Source: Sphaeroforma arctica JP610 (taxonomy: Eukaryota > Opisthokonta > Ichthyosporea > Ichthyophonida). Taken from it: a stretch of 20,860 bases of DNA. The stretch spans positions 164,231 to 185,090 of the forward strand of contig NW_014040508.1 of NCBI RefSeq assembly GCF_001186125.1, read 5' to 3'. Shown one piece after another: positions 11,926-20,321 of this stretch. Made by a program: the position numbers and the translations under genes. The notes under the pieces are model-generated. The model had not been told where the DNA came from and searched no databases. It worked only from the letters and a program-made list of their open reading frames with translations. Position 1 is the first letter of the stretch. Each line of letters starts with the position of its first letter.

Positions 11926-14900
11926 CTGTTCAGTAGGTAAGCAAATGTATACGTATTTGAGTATGTACAATTCACGCGTGCGCTATGTTTTCTTCCTATA
12001 CAAATTGTGTTTGAAGCATCAATATGATTAATTAGAAATCTGGACATCTACTTTCTCACGAGCAAGTTTATACCGATTTATATCCATCATTTGAGTATGC
12101 AAATGTTTATATAGACATACTTATATACATATTCATCTACACAAACACACACACACACACATGTATTTATTTATAAGCTATTTAGTTTACCAATCAGATT
12201 CTCACGCGTACCTGTTTGCATCTTCTGGGGGCCACCCCATTCGATATAGTCTGGTCGCTCTGCTGCGGTGTATTCCTGAATGAGTTCATCGACTACTTGC
12301 CTGTGAAGATGTCGGATCAGGATGAGTACATAGGCTCAGTAGTCAATGGCAATACAGAAAATCAAGTTTCAGATATGAACATGGTAAAACTAATATGGGT
12401 ATATCAAACTAATATGGACATATCAAACCAATAGGGAATGGCAAACTAATATGGACATGACTTAACTTCTAGGGACATATCAAAATATGGACACGGCAAA
12501 TTAATATGGACATGTCCAATCAATTTGTATATTTGTACATGTCCAACTAATATGGCAATTTGTACATGTTAAACTGATTTGGATATGTGTACATTTCCAA
12601 CGAATATGGAAATTTGTACATGTTAAACTAATTCGGATGTATGAACATGTTAAACTGATTTGGATATATATACACTGTCAAATAATATGGAAAAATGTAC
12701 ATGTCCAACTAATATGGAGATATACACATGATAAACTGATTTGGATATATGTACATTTCCAATTATTTTGGATATATGTACATTTCCAACTATTTTGAAT
12801 ATGTGGACATGTCCAACTAATTTGGAAATATAGACATGTCCAACTAATTTGGAAATATAGACATGTCCAACTAATTTGGAAATATAGACATGTCCAACTA
12901 ATTTGGAAATATAGACATGTCCAACTAATTTGGAAATATAGACATGTCCAACTAATTTGAATATGTGGACATGTCCTACAGCGGGTTGAATACTAGCTCT
13001 TACCTCGAGTCGTCGAATTCTTCGAAGCCATTTTTAAAAATGTCAGACTTTTTGAACTCTTGCAAGTACGCCCCGCGCGCGCGCATTTTGTCGAACTTTG
13101 TGCAAATTCTGTTGAACAGCTGTGCGAAAGACAATGGACCGTAAGACACATTCAGTGGTCCTGTGTAGTAAGCCATTTATGGGTTATATATACATGGTAT
13201 ATATATATACAGTGGCAGTGTGTGTGATTAGACATTTATGGGATATATATACAGTGGCAGTGTGTGTGATTAGACATTTATGGGATATATATACAGTGTT
13301 AGTGTGTAGTAAGAAATTTACGGGATCTGTATACAGTGGTAGTGTATACAGTGGTAGTGTGTGTGATTAGACATTTATGGGATATATATACAGTGGTAGT
13401 GTGTGATATTAGACATTTATGGGTTATATATACAGTGGTAGTGAGTGATTAGACATTTATGGGATATATATACAGTGGTAGTGAGTGATTAGACATTTAT
13501 GGGATATATATACAGTGGTCGTGTGTGATATTAGACATTTATGGGTTATATATACAGTGGTAGTGTGTGATATTAGACATTTATGGGTTATATATACAGT
13601 GGTAGTGTGTGAGATTAGAAATTTGTGGGTTATGTATACAGTGGTAGTATGGGATGTTAGACATTTATGGGTTATATATACAGTGGTAGTGTGTGTGATT
13701 AGACATTTGTGGATCAACCGATCGTCAGACTAATTGCGCACTCAGGTCACTCAGTGCGTGTGAGTAGGTGCTGGATATACATAGAGGTACACACAAGAGA
13801 TTCACGAATGTCATCATTGCGCAAACTTAGACGATAAACTACTCGGGGTATGTGTACATGTGCATATGTATACGTGTATATATGTATGTGTACACGTGTA
13901 TATGTATATGTGTATATATGGTAGTATGTGACATGTATATGAATATATGTGATAGTATGTGTACATGTGCATATGTATATGTGAATATATGATAGTATGT
14001 GTGCATGTGCATATGTATATATGTAAATATGATAATATGTGTACATGTGCATATGTATATGTGTATATATGATAGTATGTGTACATGTGCATATGTATAT
14101 GTGTATATATGATAGTATGTGTGCATGTGCATATGTATATGTGTATATGTATATATTTTAGTATATATACATGTGCATATGTATATCTGTATGTATTTTA
14201 GTGTCTATACATGTGCATATATATATATATATATATACTTGTATAAATACATGTGCATATGTATATATGTATATATTTTAGTATATATACATGGCATATG
14301 TACATATGTATATATGATACTAAATATACATGTGCAAATGTATATATGTACTTATTTATTATTTTAGTATATATACAAGGTATATATTTTAGTATATATA
14401 CTTGTGCATAAGTACATGTGTGTATATGTATATATGCTAGTATCTATACAATTGCATATGCATAGATGTATGTATGTATATATTATAGTATATATACATG
14501 AGCATATGTAGATAAATTACATATGTATATATGTTAGTATATATACATGTGCATATGTGCATAATTATGTATGTATATATGCTATTATATATACATGTGC
14601 ATACTTACTGATTTGATGTTAGTATGGTTCGCCAGCATGAACCCGGTGACGCGATTGAGTGAACGTTCGTAGGGCGATCGTCTAGCTAACGCAACCTACA
14701 TAAGAAGAAACAGTTCATACGGACAAACGTTAGCACAAGGGGAACAGTTCCTATTAATAAACGTTAGAACGCATTGACAGTTCATATGGATGGAAATTAG
14801 CACGTGTCGAGTTCATTGGGATAGATTTTGGCACAAATCACGGCGTAGAACATAGGAACAGCCGATGACAGCAAACGATTTAAGTTGAACGGAAGCCGGG

Positions 14901-15411
14901 TACACAATGTATATACATAGTATACCTAATTGATATAAATACTAGCTATATATACATGATATGCATACACAATAATACATCCTTAGTAAACATACTAAAC
15001 ATACATCACAATATACATACATAATATACGCACATGATATAAATATTTACATACATACATACGGTTATATAAGCCGAGTAAAGATACCATTGCAGGGCGT
15101 TGCAGAATACATTGGAACGGGCTTTCGAGTTCCGTTCCTTTGCAGAGCCCAAAGCAACGGCGTAACATTTTCAGTAGACTTCATACACACAATACACACA
15201 CAAATGAACGTGATCAGTAATACGTATACTGAGCAGCACAGCATGCCTTGGATCTACGTGCTCACACACAGTGCAATTGAACGAATGAGCGTAGATTCAT
15301 GGTTCTATTATCATACACACACGGATCTAACACATGTACATATACGCAGTTCTATGTATATATCAATGTATAAATATATATATATCTACCCAAATTTGTA
15401 CATACACGGAG

Positions 15412-15444
<33 letters not shown>

Positions 15445-16406
15445 CATGCATGTGTTAGTATACTTGTATGCAAGCCTTGCCTGTATGCTTGCAGGGCCCC
15501 AAGGGATGAACTTAACGAGTTTGCGCTCGCGTATCCTCTGCAGTGACTGATGCACCTCCGTTGGATCGACATCGCCTTGTATCGTATTCAGAATCGATAT
15601 GTAGCAGCCCTGATTCTGTAGAAGAATGGTGATTGGGTTTTAGGGTGGTAGGGTTTAAAAATCTGATGCTGTAGAGGAACGGTGGTTGGGTTTTAGAGTT
15701 CTAGGGTATTAGGGGTTTGAAACCTGATACTGTAAAAGAATGATGGTTGGATGTATAATGATTACACCTGCGGATCGTATGAAGAATCGATACGACTATA
15801 TACATACGTATGCATCTTAAATACACACGTCATTATATCTACCGCTCCTGCGTAAACCTCTTACCTGCGTAGAGACTGAGACCATGCTGTTCTGTGGGTG
15901 CAGTAGGCGGCGCATCACATCCAGCACTGACGTTTTACGTACACTCCTATACAAATACATAACACCTTAATACATACGTCCGTATACCCACCGCTCCTGT
16001 TTACACCTCTTACCTGCGTAGGGACTGAGACCATGCTGTTCTATGGCTGCAGTAGGTGTCGCATCACATCTAGCACAGACGTTTTACGTACACTCCTATA
16101 CGAATACACAACACCTTAATACATACGTCCTGATACCTACCACTCCTGTATACACCTGTATACACCTCTTACCTGCGTAGGGACTGAGACCATGCTGTTC
16201 TGTGGCTGCAGTAGGCGTCGCATCACATCCAACACAGACGTTTTACGTACACTGGTAGACGTTTTGCCCAGCGCAGTCAGTGGTGTGTAGCCAGTCATCA
16301 GGTAGTGCAACCGTGGGGTGGGGATGAGCGAGGCTATCATGCCCACCAGGTCATTGTTCATGTATCCTGGATGGCGAGAGAGAGAGAGAGATATATATAT
16401 ACATAC

Positions 16407-16452
<46 letters not shown>

Positions 16453-17850
16453 TTATATATAATATATATATATATAAATAAATAGATATATATATATATA
16501 TATATATATATGGGTTGCATTGGTACGAGTTTAAACAGCCGAACACACCCATATCCAACGGTATATATATATATATATATATGCATCGGCCAAAGTATAA
16601 CAGAACATACAGATATCGCATATGCGGACATAGGTACACTGTAGGGCCCACCATGCTACAGCAGTGTTAGCGATTGTACTGTGGAGTTACGTAATGAGTG
16701 GTGTCCTTACGTATATGACTCACAGACGACTCGGAGTGCCCAGGAATGTAGTTAAATAAATACGTAAATCAATTTCGATACGTAAACCACTGGACAGACT
16801 CTTGAAAGCGGGACCATAGCGGGATAGATACGACAGACTGTTTTTGCGGACACACTCGCGAATATTCATCACACGTGCTTACGGACTTTCCCAAACGTAA
16901 AAACGTATTCCTGCAGGTTTGGCGATACTAGGGGACAACACCTTTTCATCTCTGAAGAACACACACAGACCTACACATCCCTGAAGAACACACACACACA
17001 CCTACACATCTCTGAAGCATAAACACACAAACCTACACATCTCTGAAGCATAAACACACATACCTACACATCTCTGGAGCATAAAAACACACACACACAT
17101 CTCTGAAGCATAAACACACACACCTACACATCTCTGAAGCATATACACACATACCTACACATCTAAACACACATACCTACACATCTCTGGAGCATAAAAC
17201 ACACACCCACACGCACTCGACCGTACCTGGGTATCTCAGTGTGGCTGTGCTAGTAGACATGACAGTCGACACCAAATGGTTTATGTCCTCCATGGTTGGT
17301 TTCTCGATGTGTAACTTGTCCACTGCAATGCTATTTAGGGCCGTATTGTCCAGTACTACCACACTATCGGCATTCTATAAATAGAACAAGGGAGTAGGTA
17401 TGGGAGTTTTTTTAGGTTTAGGGTTTGGGGGTTTAAGTACGGGGTTTTGTCGAATATAAGTACTGGGCAGTAAACAGAATATATATGTATACACATATGC
17501 ACGACATACAACGCAGACTGATGGATACACACGTATGCCTAACTTATAGAACAGTCTCATAGGTACCACACAAACAATTACGCATATACATATATATATA
17601 TACACAAATATACACACATATGCATAGCATACAACACAGTCTCATAGGTACCACACAAAAACTTACGCATATACACATATATACACACAAATACACACAC
17701 ATAAGCATAAAATATAACACAGTCTCATAGGTGCCACACAAGCACCTACGCATACACACACACACACATATATATACATATACCTGTGCATGACATACAA
17801 CGTAGTCTCATAAATACCACACAAACACTTAGGCAGGTACACACACACAC

Positions 17851-17893
<43 letters not shown>

Positions 17894-19745
17894 TGTGATA
17901 TATATATATAAACACATACATATATACATATGTACGATATATGACGTATTGTCATAGACACCAAACAATAAACTTACGCATATATATACATATATATATA
18001 AACTTACATATATACATATGTACGATATATGACGCAGTGTCATAGCTACCACACATACACTCACCATGGTGAGTCGCTTGAGGGTGAGCACGGAGTTGTA
18101 CTCCTGCACGACGGTATCCTGTGTGGCAGTGAAGAAACAGAACAGAACAACTCAGTGGTACATATGCGCATATGCACAGTTACGTATGTGCATTTACATG
18201 TGTTTATAGTCAGCTACATGTGTGTTTATAGTCAGTTAAATATGTGTATATACACAGTTACATATGTGCATATACTCAGTTACGTATGTGTTTATGGTCA
18301 GTGGTACATATGCGCATAAACAAGTGCAGTGATAAGATCATTGTATGACAATATAGAGTACCATTGATCACAGCTCCAGCAGATATAGCGTACTGCTCTC
18401 TAATAGTATACATGTCTATATATAGTATTGTATATATGTCTATATACAGGTATGGTATATGTGCCTATATTTGAGTATGATATATGTGCGTACGTATCTA
18501 TTAATATACAGGCATCTTATATATGTCTGTCTGTACGTTGTATTTACATATTTTACATATGTCTGTATGTACGTTGTATTTACAAATTTTATATATCTCT
18601 GTATGTACGTTGTATTTACATACGGTATATATGTCTGTATGTACGTTGTATTTGCGTATGGTATATATGTCTGTATGAACGTTGTGTTTACAAATGGTAT
18701 ATATGTTTGTATGTGCGTTGTATTTACATATGGTATATATGTCTGTATGTACGTTGCATTCACGTATGGTATATATGTCTGTATGTACGATGTATTTACA
18801 TATGGTATATATGTCTCTATGTACATTGTATTTACATATGGTATATATGTCTGTATGTACGTTGTATTTACATATGGTATATATGTCTGTATGTACGTTG
18901 TATTTACATATGGTATATATGTCTGTATGTACGTTGCATTTACGTATGGTCTATATGTCTGTATGTACGTTGTATTTACATATGGTATATATGTCTGTAT
19001 GTACGTTGTATTTACATATGGTATATATGTCTGTATGTACGTTGCATTTACCCATGGTATATATGTCTGTATGTACGTTGCATTTACGTATGGTCTATAT
19101 GTCTGTATGTACGTTGTATTTACATATGGTATATATGTCTGTATGTACGTTGCATTCACGTATGGTCTATATGTCTGTATGTACGTTGCATTTACACATG
19201 GTATATATGTCTGTATGTACGTTGCATTTACATATGGTCTATATCTGTACTGTGTGCTCATAACGGGACTTCTATCTACAACATTGGCGGGTTCACATTG
19301 GCCAATGAGACCCTAACTCATTCGCCTTAGCACAGCCAGAGCATCTGTGTTAATGATAAGGCCATCTGTGTTGTATCCCATCTTATTACTGTCCACACTC
19401 TTCTCATAACTACACTTCAGCACCTGCGTATGTCCCAGCCCTAACCCACCTTCACTGCACTTCACTGCAACCTACATCTACCTATAGCCTAAACCCACCC
19501 CCCCACTGATCAACTTCAAAAGATCTTGGGGGGGGGGGGTTTAAATAGGCCTATACTTACCGCGCCAGGAAAAACAGAGTATGTCTGCAGCACTTTCTTC
19601 GGAAACCAATCGTTGAGCCTCTCAAGTACATGAGAGCCCATCCCTGACCCAGTACCTCCAGCGATACTATGAGTCATTTGAAAGCCCTAACAACAGCCGG
19701 CGAGAATACAAGCCGTGAGTGACTTCGATTGGGTGAGTGTATACG

Positions 19746-19780
<35 letters not shown>

Positions 19781-20321
19781 TGTACGTTACAAGCAGGCAG
19801 GTTTATGTATATGTGTGTATTCGTATATAGATGTATGTAAGATACATGTACGCAGGTATATATGTGAGTAAAAAGTTCCAATTCAACAGGACATACAGAA
19901 ATCACACAATCGGTTGTTACTGTGATAACGCATATATATCCATACACCCCTACAGACACTTAGACACAGACAAACACATACAGACACAGACACAGACACA
20001 GACACACTCACCTCCAAGCTATCGCTATTTCAGCCTCGCGATTGATGATGTCGTAGACGATAACGAATATACATACATACAACCCTACACATACAGACAC
20101 AGACACAGACACTTACGCACACAGACACAAACACACACCTCCAAGCTATCGCTATTCTCCGCCTCGCGGTTGATGATGTCGTAGATGTCTTCCTGTTGCT
20201 TCTGGCTGCGTTCGTATCCCGTGGCCCATACGTTGCCAGCACCTCCGCCGTCGGTGGCTTTAAACACGTTCTCTCGGTTGTACAGCTTACCATGAGACCC
20301 ACTCAGTACATGTTGAATGAC
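11831..20321 (-). CDS. Gamma-tubulin, 5'-truncated by the window edge (ten exons)
   Basis: This is the host gamma-tubulin, the GTP-binding tubulin that nucleates microtubules in the gamma-tubulin complex at microtubule-organising centres. Spliced exons 20321-20139, 19686-19561, 18118-18065, 17374-17227, 16366-16173, 15615-15481, 14695-14609, 13119-13004, 12300-12212 and 11925-11831 total 1227 nt: 408 codons plus stop in one frame. Diagnostic motifs in order are [39 protein letters not shown] (the tubulin nucleotide-binding loop), [103 protein letters not shown] and PDYIEWG. About 72 N-terminal residues are missing and must lie beyond 20860. [14 protein letters not shown] and the YMNNDL block mark it as gamma rather than alpha or beta. 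Two oddities are about four residues missing between exons 2 and 3, and a GC donor in intron 6. Introns are 286-1489 bp of repeats. Confidence 0.93.
11926..12211 (-). other. Intron 9 (286 bp)
   Basis: This intron lies between exons 9 and 10, with GTACGC donor and AACAG acceptor. It contains a short (CA)n run near 12143-12160 and A/T-rich sequence. If it is retained, an in-frame stop falls at 12171-12173. Confidence 0.7.
12212..12300 (-). CDS. Gamma-tubulin exon 9
   Basis: The exon is 89 nt, phase 2 in and phase 1 out. The acceptor is CATCTTCACAG. It encodes [20 protein letters not shown] then WGGPQKMQT, the conserved end of the helical C-terminal domain (PDYI.WG). The donor GTACGC matches the exon 4 donor type. 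If intron 9 is retained, the frame runs on to a TAA at 12171-12173 and gives a different short tail. Confidence 0.9.
12301..13003 (-). repeat. Intron 8, filled with a 27-28 bp minisatellite
   Basis: Between about 12390 and 12975 the intron is a tandem array built on AACTAATTTGG, AAATATAGA and CATGTCC. The part at about 12815-12960 has five nearly identical 27-bp units. Towards 12400 the units are older and more diverged. Each well-kept unit contains the palindrome GACATGTC. The remaining 90 bases next to exon 9 are unique. Confidence 0.9.
13004..13119 (-). CDS. Gamma-tubulin exon 8
   Basis: The exon is 116 nt: 38 codons plus two bases. The acceptor is TTTCGCACAG and the donor is GTAAGAG. It encodes [38 protein letters not shown] and the first two bases of Arg, matching the family's LF...QYDKLRKR.AFLEQ and DEFD.SR. 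Part of the exon (13073-13084) is a run of alternating C and G encoding Arg-Ala-Arg. Confidence 0.93.
13120..14608 (-). repeat. Intron 7, two different satellite blocks
   Basis: Block A, about 13155-13712, is a 42-bp unit (ATTAGACATTTATGGG, then TATATATACAGTGG and TAGTGTGTGAT) in about a dozen copies. Block B, about 13850-14608, has a roughly 40-bp unit (TGTACATGTGCATATGTATA, then TGTGTATATATGATAGTA), well kept at 13950-14150 and diverged towards 14608. A non-repetitive island lies at about 13713-13850. Many open frames overlap these blocks in several frames and are artefacts of the periodicity. Confidence 0.9.
14609..14695 (-). CDS. Gamma-tubulin exon 7
   Basis: The exon is 87 nt, 29 codons, phase 0 at both ends. 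The acceptor is TTATGTAG and the donor is GTAAGT. It encodes [20 protein letters not shown] then LANHTNIKS, matching the family's VALSRKSPY...RVSGLMLANHTSI. It sits alone between long repeat tracts and has no long open frame of its own. Confidence 0.93.
14696..15480 (-). other. Intron 6, probable GC-AG intron (785 bp)
   Basis: The donor is CAG followed by GCAAGG, and the acceptor is TTATGTAG at exon 7. Near the acceptor, 14700-14830 holds about four diverged units of roughly 36 bp around ACAGTTCATA and AACGTTAGCAC. A (TA)n run lies at about 15412-15441. The stretch 15085-15310 is less repetitive and more GC-rich, with no family match on either strand. Confidence 0.85.
15481..15615 (-). CDS. 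Gamma-tubulin exon 6
   Basis: The exon is 135 nt, 45 codons, phase 0 at both ends. The acceptor TTCTTCTACAG is followed by [20 protein letters not shown], and the exon ends in WGPASIQ. The next residues in all gamma-tubulins are VALS or similar, which exon 7 supplies exactly. This fixes the end of the exon at CAG followed by GCAAGG, a GC donor. Confidence 0.93.
15616..16172 (-). repeat. Intron 5, with duplicated donor and acceptor regions
   Basis: The donor side is a 149-bp tandem unit with starts at 15841, 15990 and 16139. Each unit carries the last 80 or so bases of exon 5 plus the GTAAGAGG donor. The third unit is the genuine exon end, and a fragment of a further unit lies at about 15815-15840. 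The acceptor side (15610-15751) is a 53-61 bp unit in about 2.5 copies. Each begins with the CTACAG or TTACAG acceptor (15616-15618 real, 15669-15671 and 15730-15732 copies). Confidence 0.92.
16173..16366 (-). CDS. Gamma-tubulin exon 5
   Basis: The exon is 194 nt, completing the Gly codon and adding 64 residues; it ends in phase 0 with MVSVPTQ. The acceptor CGCCATCCAG is preceded by a (CT)n run that serves as polypyrimidine tract. The donor is GTAAGAGG. It encodes [26 protein letters not shown] and [18 protein letters not shown]. Its 3' part with the donor is present in two further copies downstream. Confidence 0.95.
16367..17226 (-). repeat. Intron 4, minisatellite at the donor end and TA/CT microsatellites at the acceptor end
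   Basis: About 16955-17215 holds some eight units of 31-37 bp. On the gene strand each reads ATGTGTAGGTATGTGTGTTT followed by ATGCTTCAGAG. They begin just after the real donor, and several contain AG followed by GTATGT. About 16384-16585 is (TA)n and (CATA)n. A (CT)n run at about 16377-16390 abuts the exon 5 acceptor. The middle (16630-16950) is unique, with no coding match. Confidence 0.88.
17227..17374 (-). CDS. Gamma-tubulin exon 4
   Basis: The exon is 148 nt: 49 codons plus one base, phase 0 in and phase 1 out. Acceptor is ATTTATAG and donor is GTACGG. It encodes [34 protein letters not shown] and TATLRYP. The first base of the following Gly codon is at 17227. Confidence 0.95.
17375..18064 (-). 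repeat. Intron 3, six copies of a donor-bearing unit
   Basis: The intron is almost entirely six tandem copies of a unit of about 82-87 bp (one stretched to about 144 by CA/TA expansion). The copies begin on the gene strand at about 18064 (real donor), 17977, 17833, 17748, 17666 and 17582. The consensus is GTAAGTGTTTGTGTGGTACC then TATGAGACTGTGTTGTATG and a TATGCATATGTG tail. The last 100 bases before exon 4 hold a short TTTAGGG-like run. Confidence 0.9.
18065..18118 (-). CDS. Gamma-tubulin exon 3
   Basis: The exon is 54 nt, 18 codons ([18 protein letters not shown]), phase 0 at both ends. Acceptor is GCCACACAG and donor is GTGAGT. It joins directly to [14 protein letters not shown] in exon 4, as in animal gamma-tubulins. 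At the 5' side, family members have about four more residues between FPN and DVVVQPYN than this model gives. Confidence 0.9.
18119..19560 (-). repeat. Intron 2, with a 36-bp minisatellite of about 20 copies
   Basis: From about 18430 to 19245 the + strand repeats a 36-bp unit (CTGTATGTACGTTGTATTTA then CATATGGTATATATGT) with few changes. The period is a multiple of three, so frames on both strands stay open for up to 300 codons. A second, looser repeat of about 22 bp (CAGTTACATATGTG type) lies at 18175-18310. The flank 19250-19560 is unique apart from a C-run/G-run hairpin near 19490-19545. Confidence 0.92.
19561..19686 (-). CDS. Gamma-tubulin exon 2 (nucleotide-binding loop)
   Basis: The exon is 126 nt, 42 codons, phase 0 at both ends. 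Acceptor TTGTTAG is followed by [18 protein letters not shown] and [20 protein letters not shown]; the exon ends GA before GTAAGT, a strong donor. AGGTGSG is the gamma form of the tubulin signature that binds the GTP phosphates. Confidence 0.95.
19687..20138 (-). repeat. Intron 1, containing a 127-bp duplication of the exon 1 end
   Basis: The segment at about 19935-20060 repeats that at about 20062-20187 in tandem, with a 127-base offset. The copy carries about 45 bases of exon 1 (from the ATCTACGACATC region to the exon end at 20012) and a donor GTGAGT, stronger than the GTGTGT of the real exon. One base is missing in the copied coding part. CA-rich and ACAGAC repeats fill the rest, with a (TA)n run near 19748-19766. 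Confidence 0.9.
20139..20321 (-). CDS. Gamma-tubulin exon 1 of those in the window
   Basis: The exon is 183 nt, 61 codons, phase 0 at both ends. It starts after the acceptor CACCCACAG with [20 protein letters not shown] and ends DSDSLE... before GTGTGT, a weak donor. It corresponds to human residues from about 73 on. It contains the DGGGAGN glycine run and the [10 protein letters not shown] block. Upstream exons for about 72 residues are not in the window. Both its junctions are copied in the adjacent introns. Confidence 0.93.

Noticed and set aside
11811-12047. Independent 78-codon - strand gene, and a 64-codon + strand frame opposite it
   Set aside because: The region is better explained by gamma-tubulin exon 10 in another frame, with correct splice phase and GC content.
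12815-12960. A row of p53-type response elements
   Set aside because: The match comes from a simple palindrome in a minisatellite, and nothing links this gene or organism to such regulation.
13457-14367. Several open frames of 80-100 codons rich in His, Tyr, Ile and Thr
   Set aside because: These come from the 42-bp and 40-bp satellites in intron 7 and appear in several frames at once.
15090-15310. An extra gamma-tubulin exon in the GC-richer part of intron 6
   Set aside because: No frame on the - strand resembles the family, and exon 6 already joins exon 7 without a gap.
16137-16654. A 164-codon - strand frame as one protein
   Set aside because: Only the part 16366-16173 is coding (exon 5). 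The rest is TA microsatellite before the acceptor and intron after the donor.
17544-18109. Cys/Val/Tyr-rich - strand frames of 72-148 codons
   Set aside because: These are intron 3 repeats read through from exon 3; the tubulin frame leaves at the GTGAGT donor at 18064.
18430-19245. CRISPR-like array
   Set aside because: The units are contiguous with no unique spacers, and the region is a eukaryotic intron.
18428-19330. Open frames of 193-300 codons on both strands
   Set aside because: They are read from a 36-bp tandem array whose period is divisible by three, inside intron 2 of gamma-tubulin. The peptides are pure low-complexity repeats.
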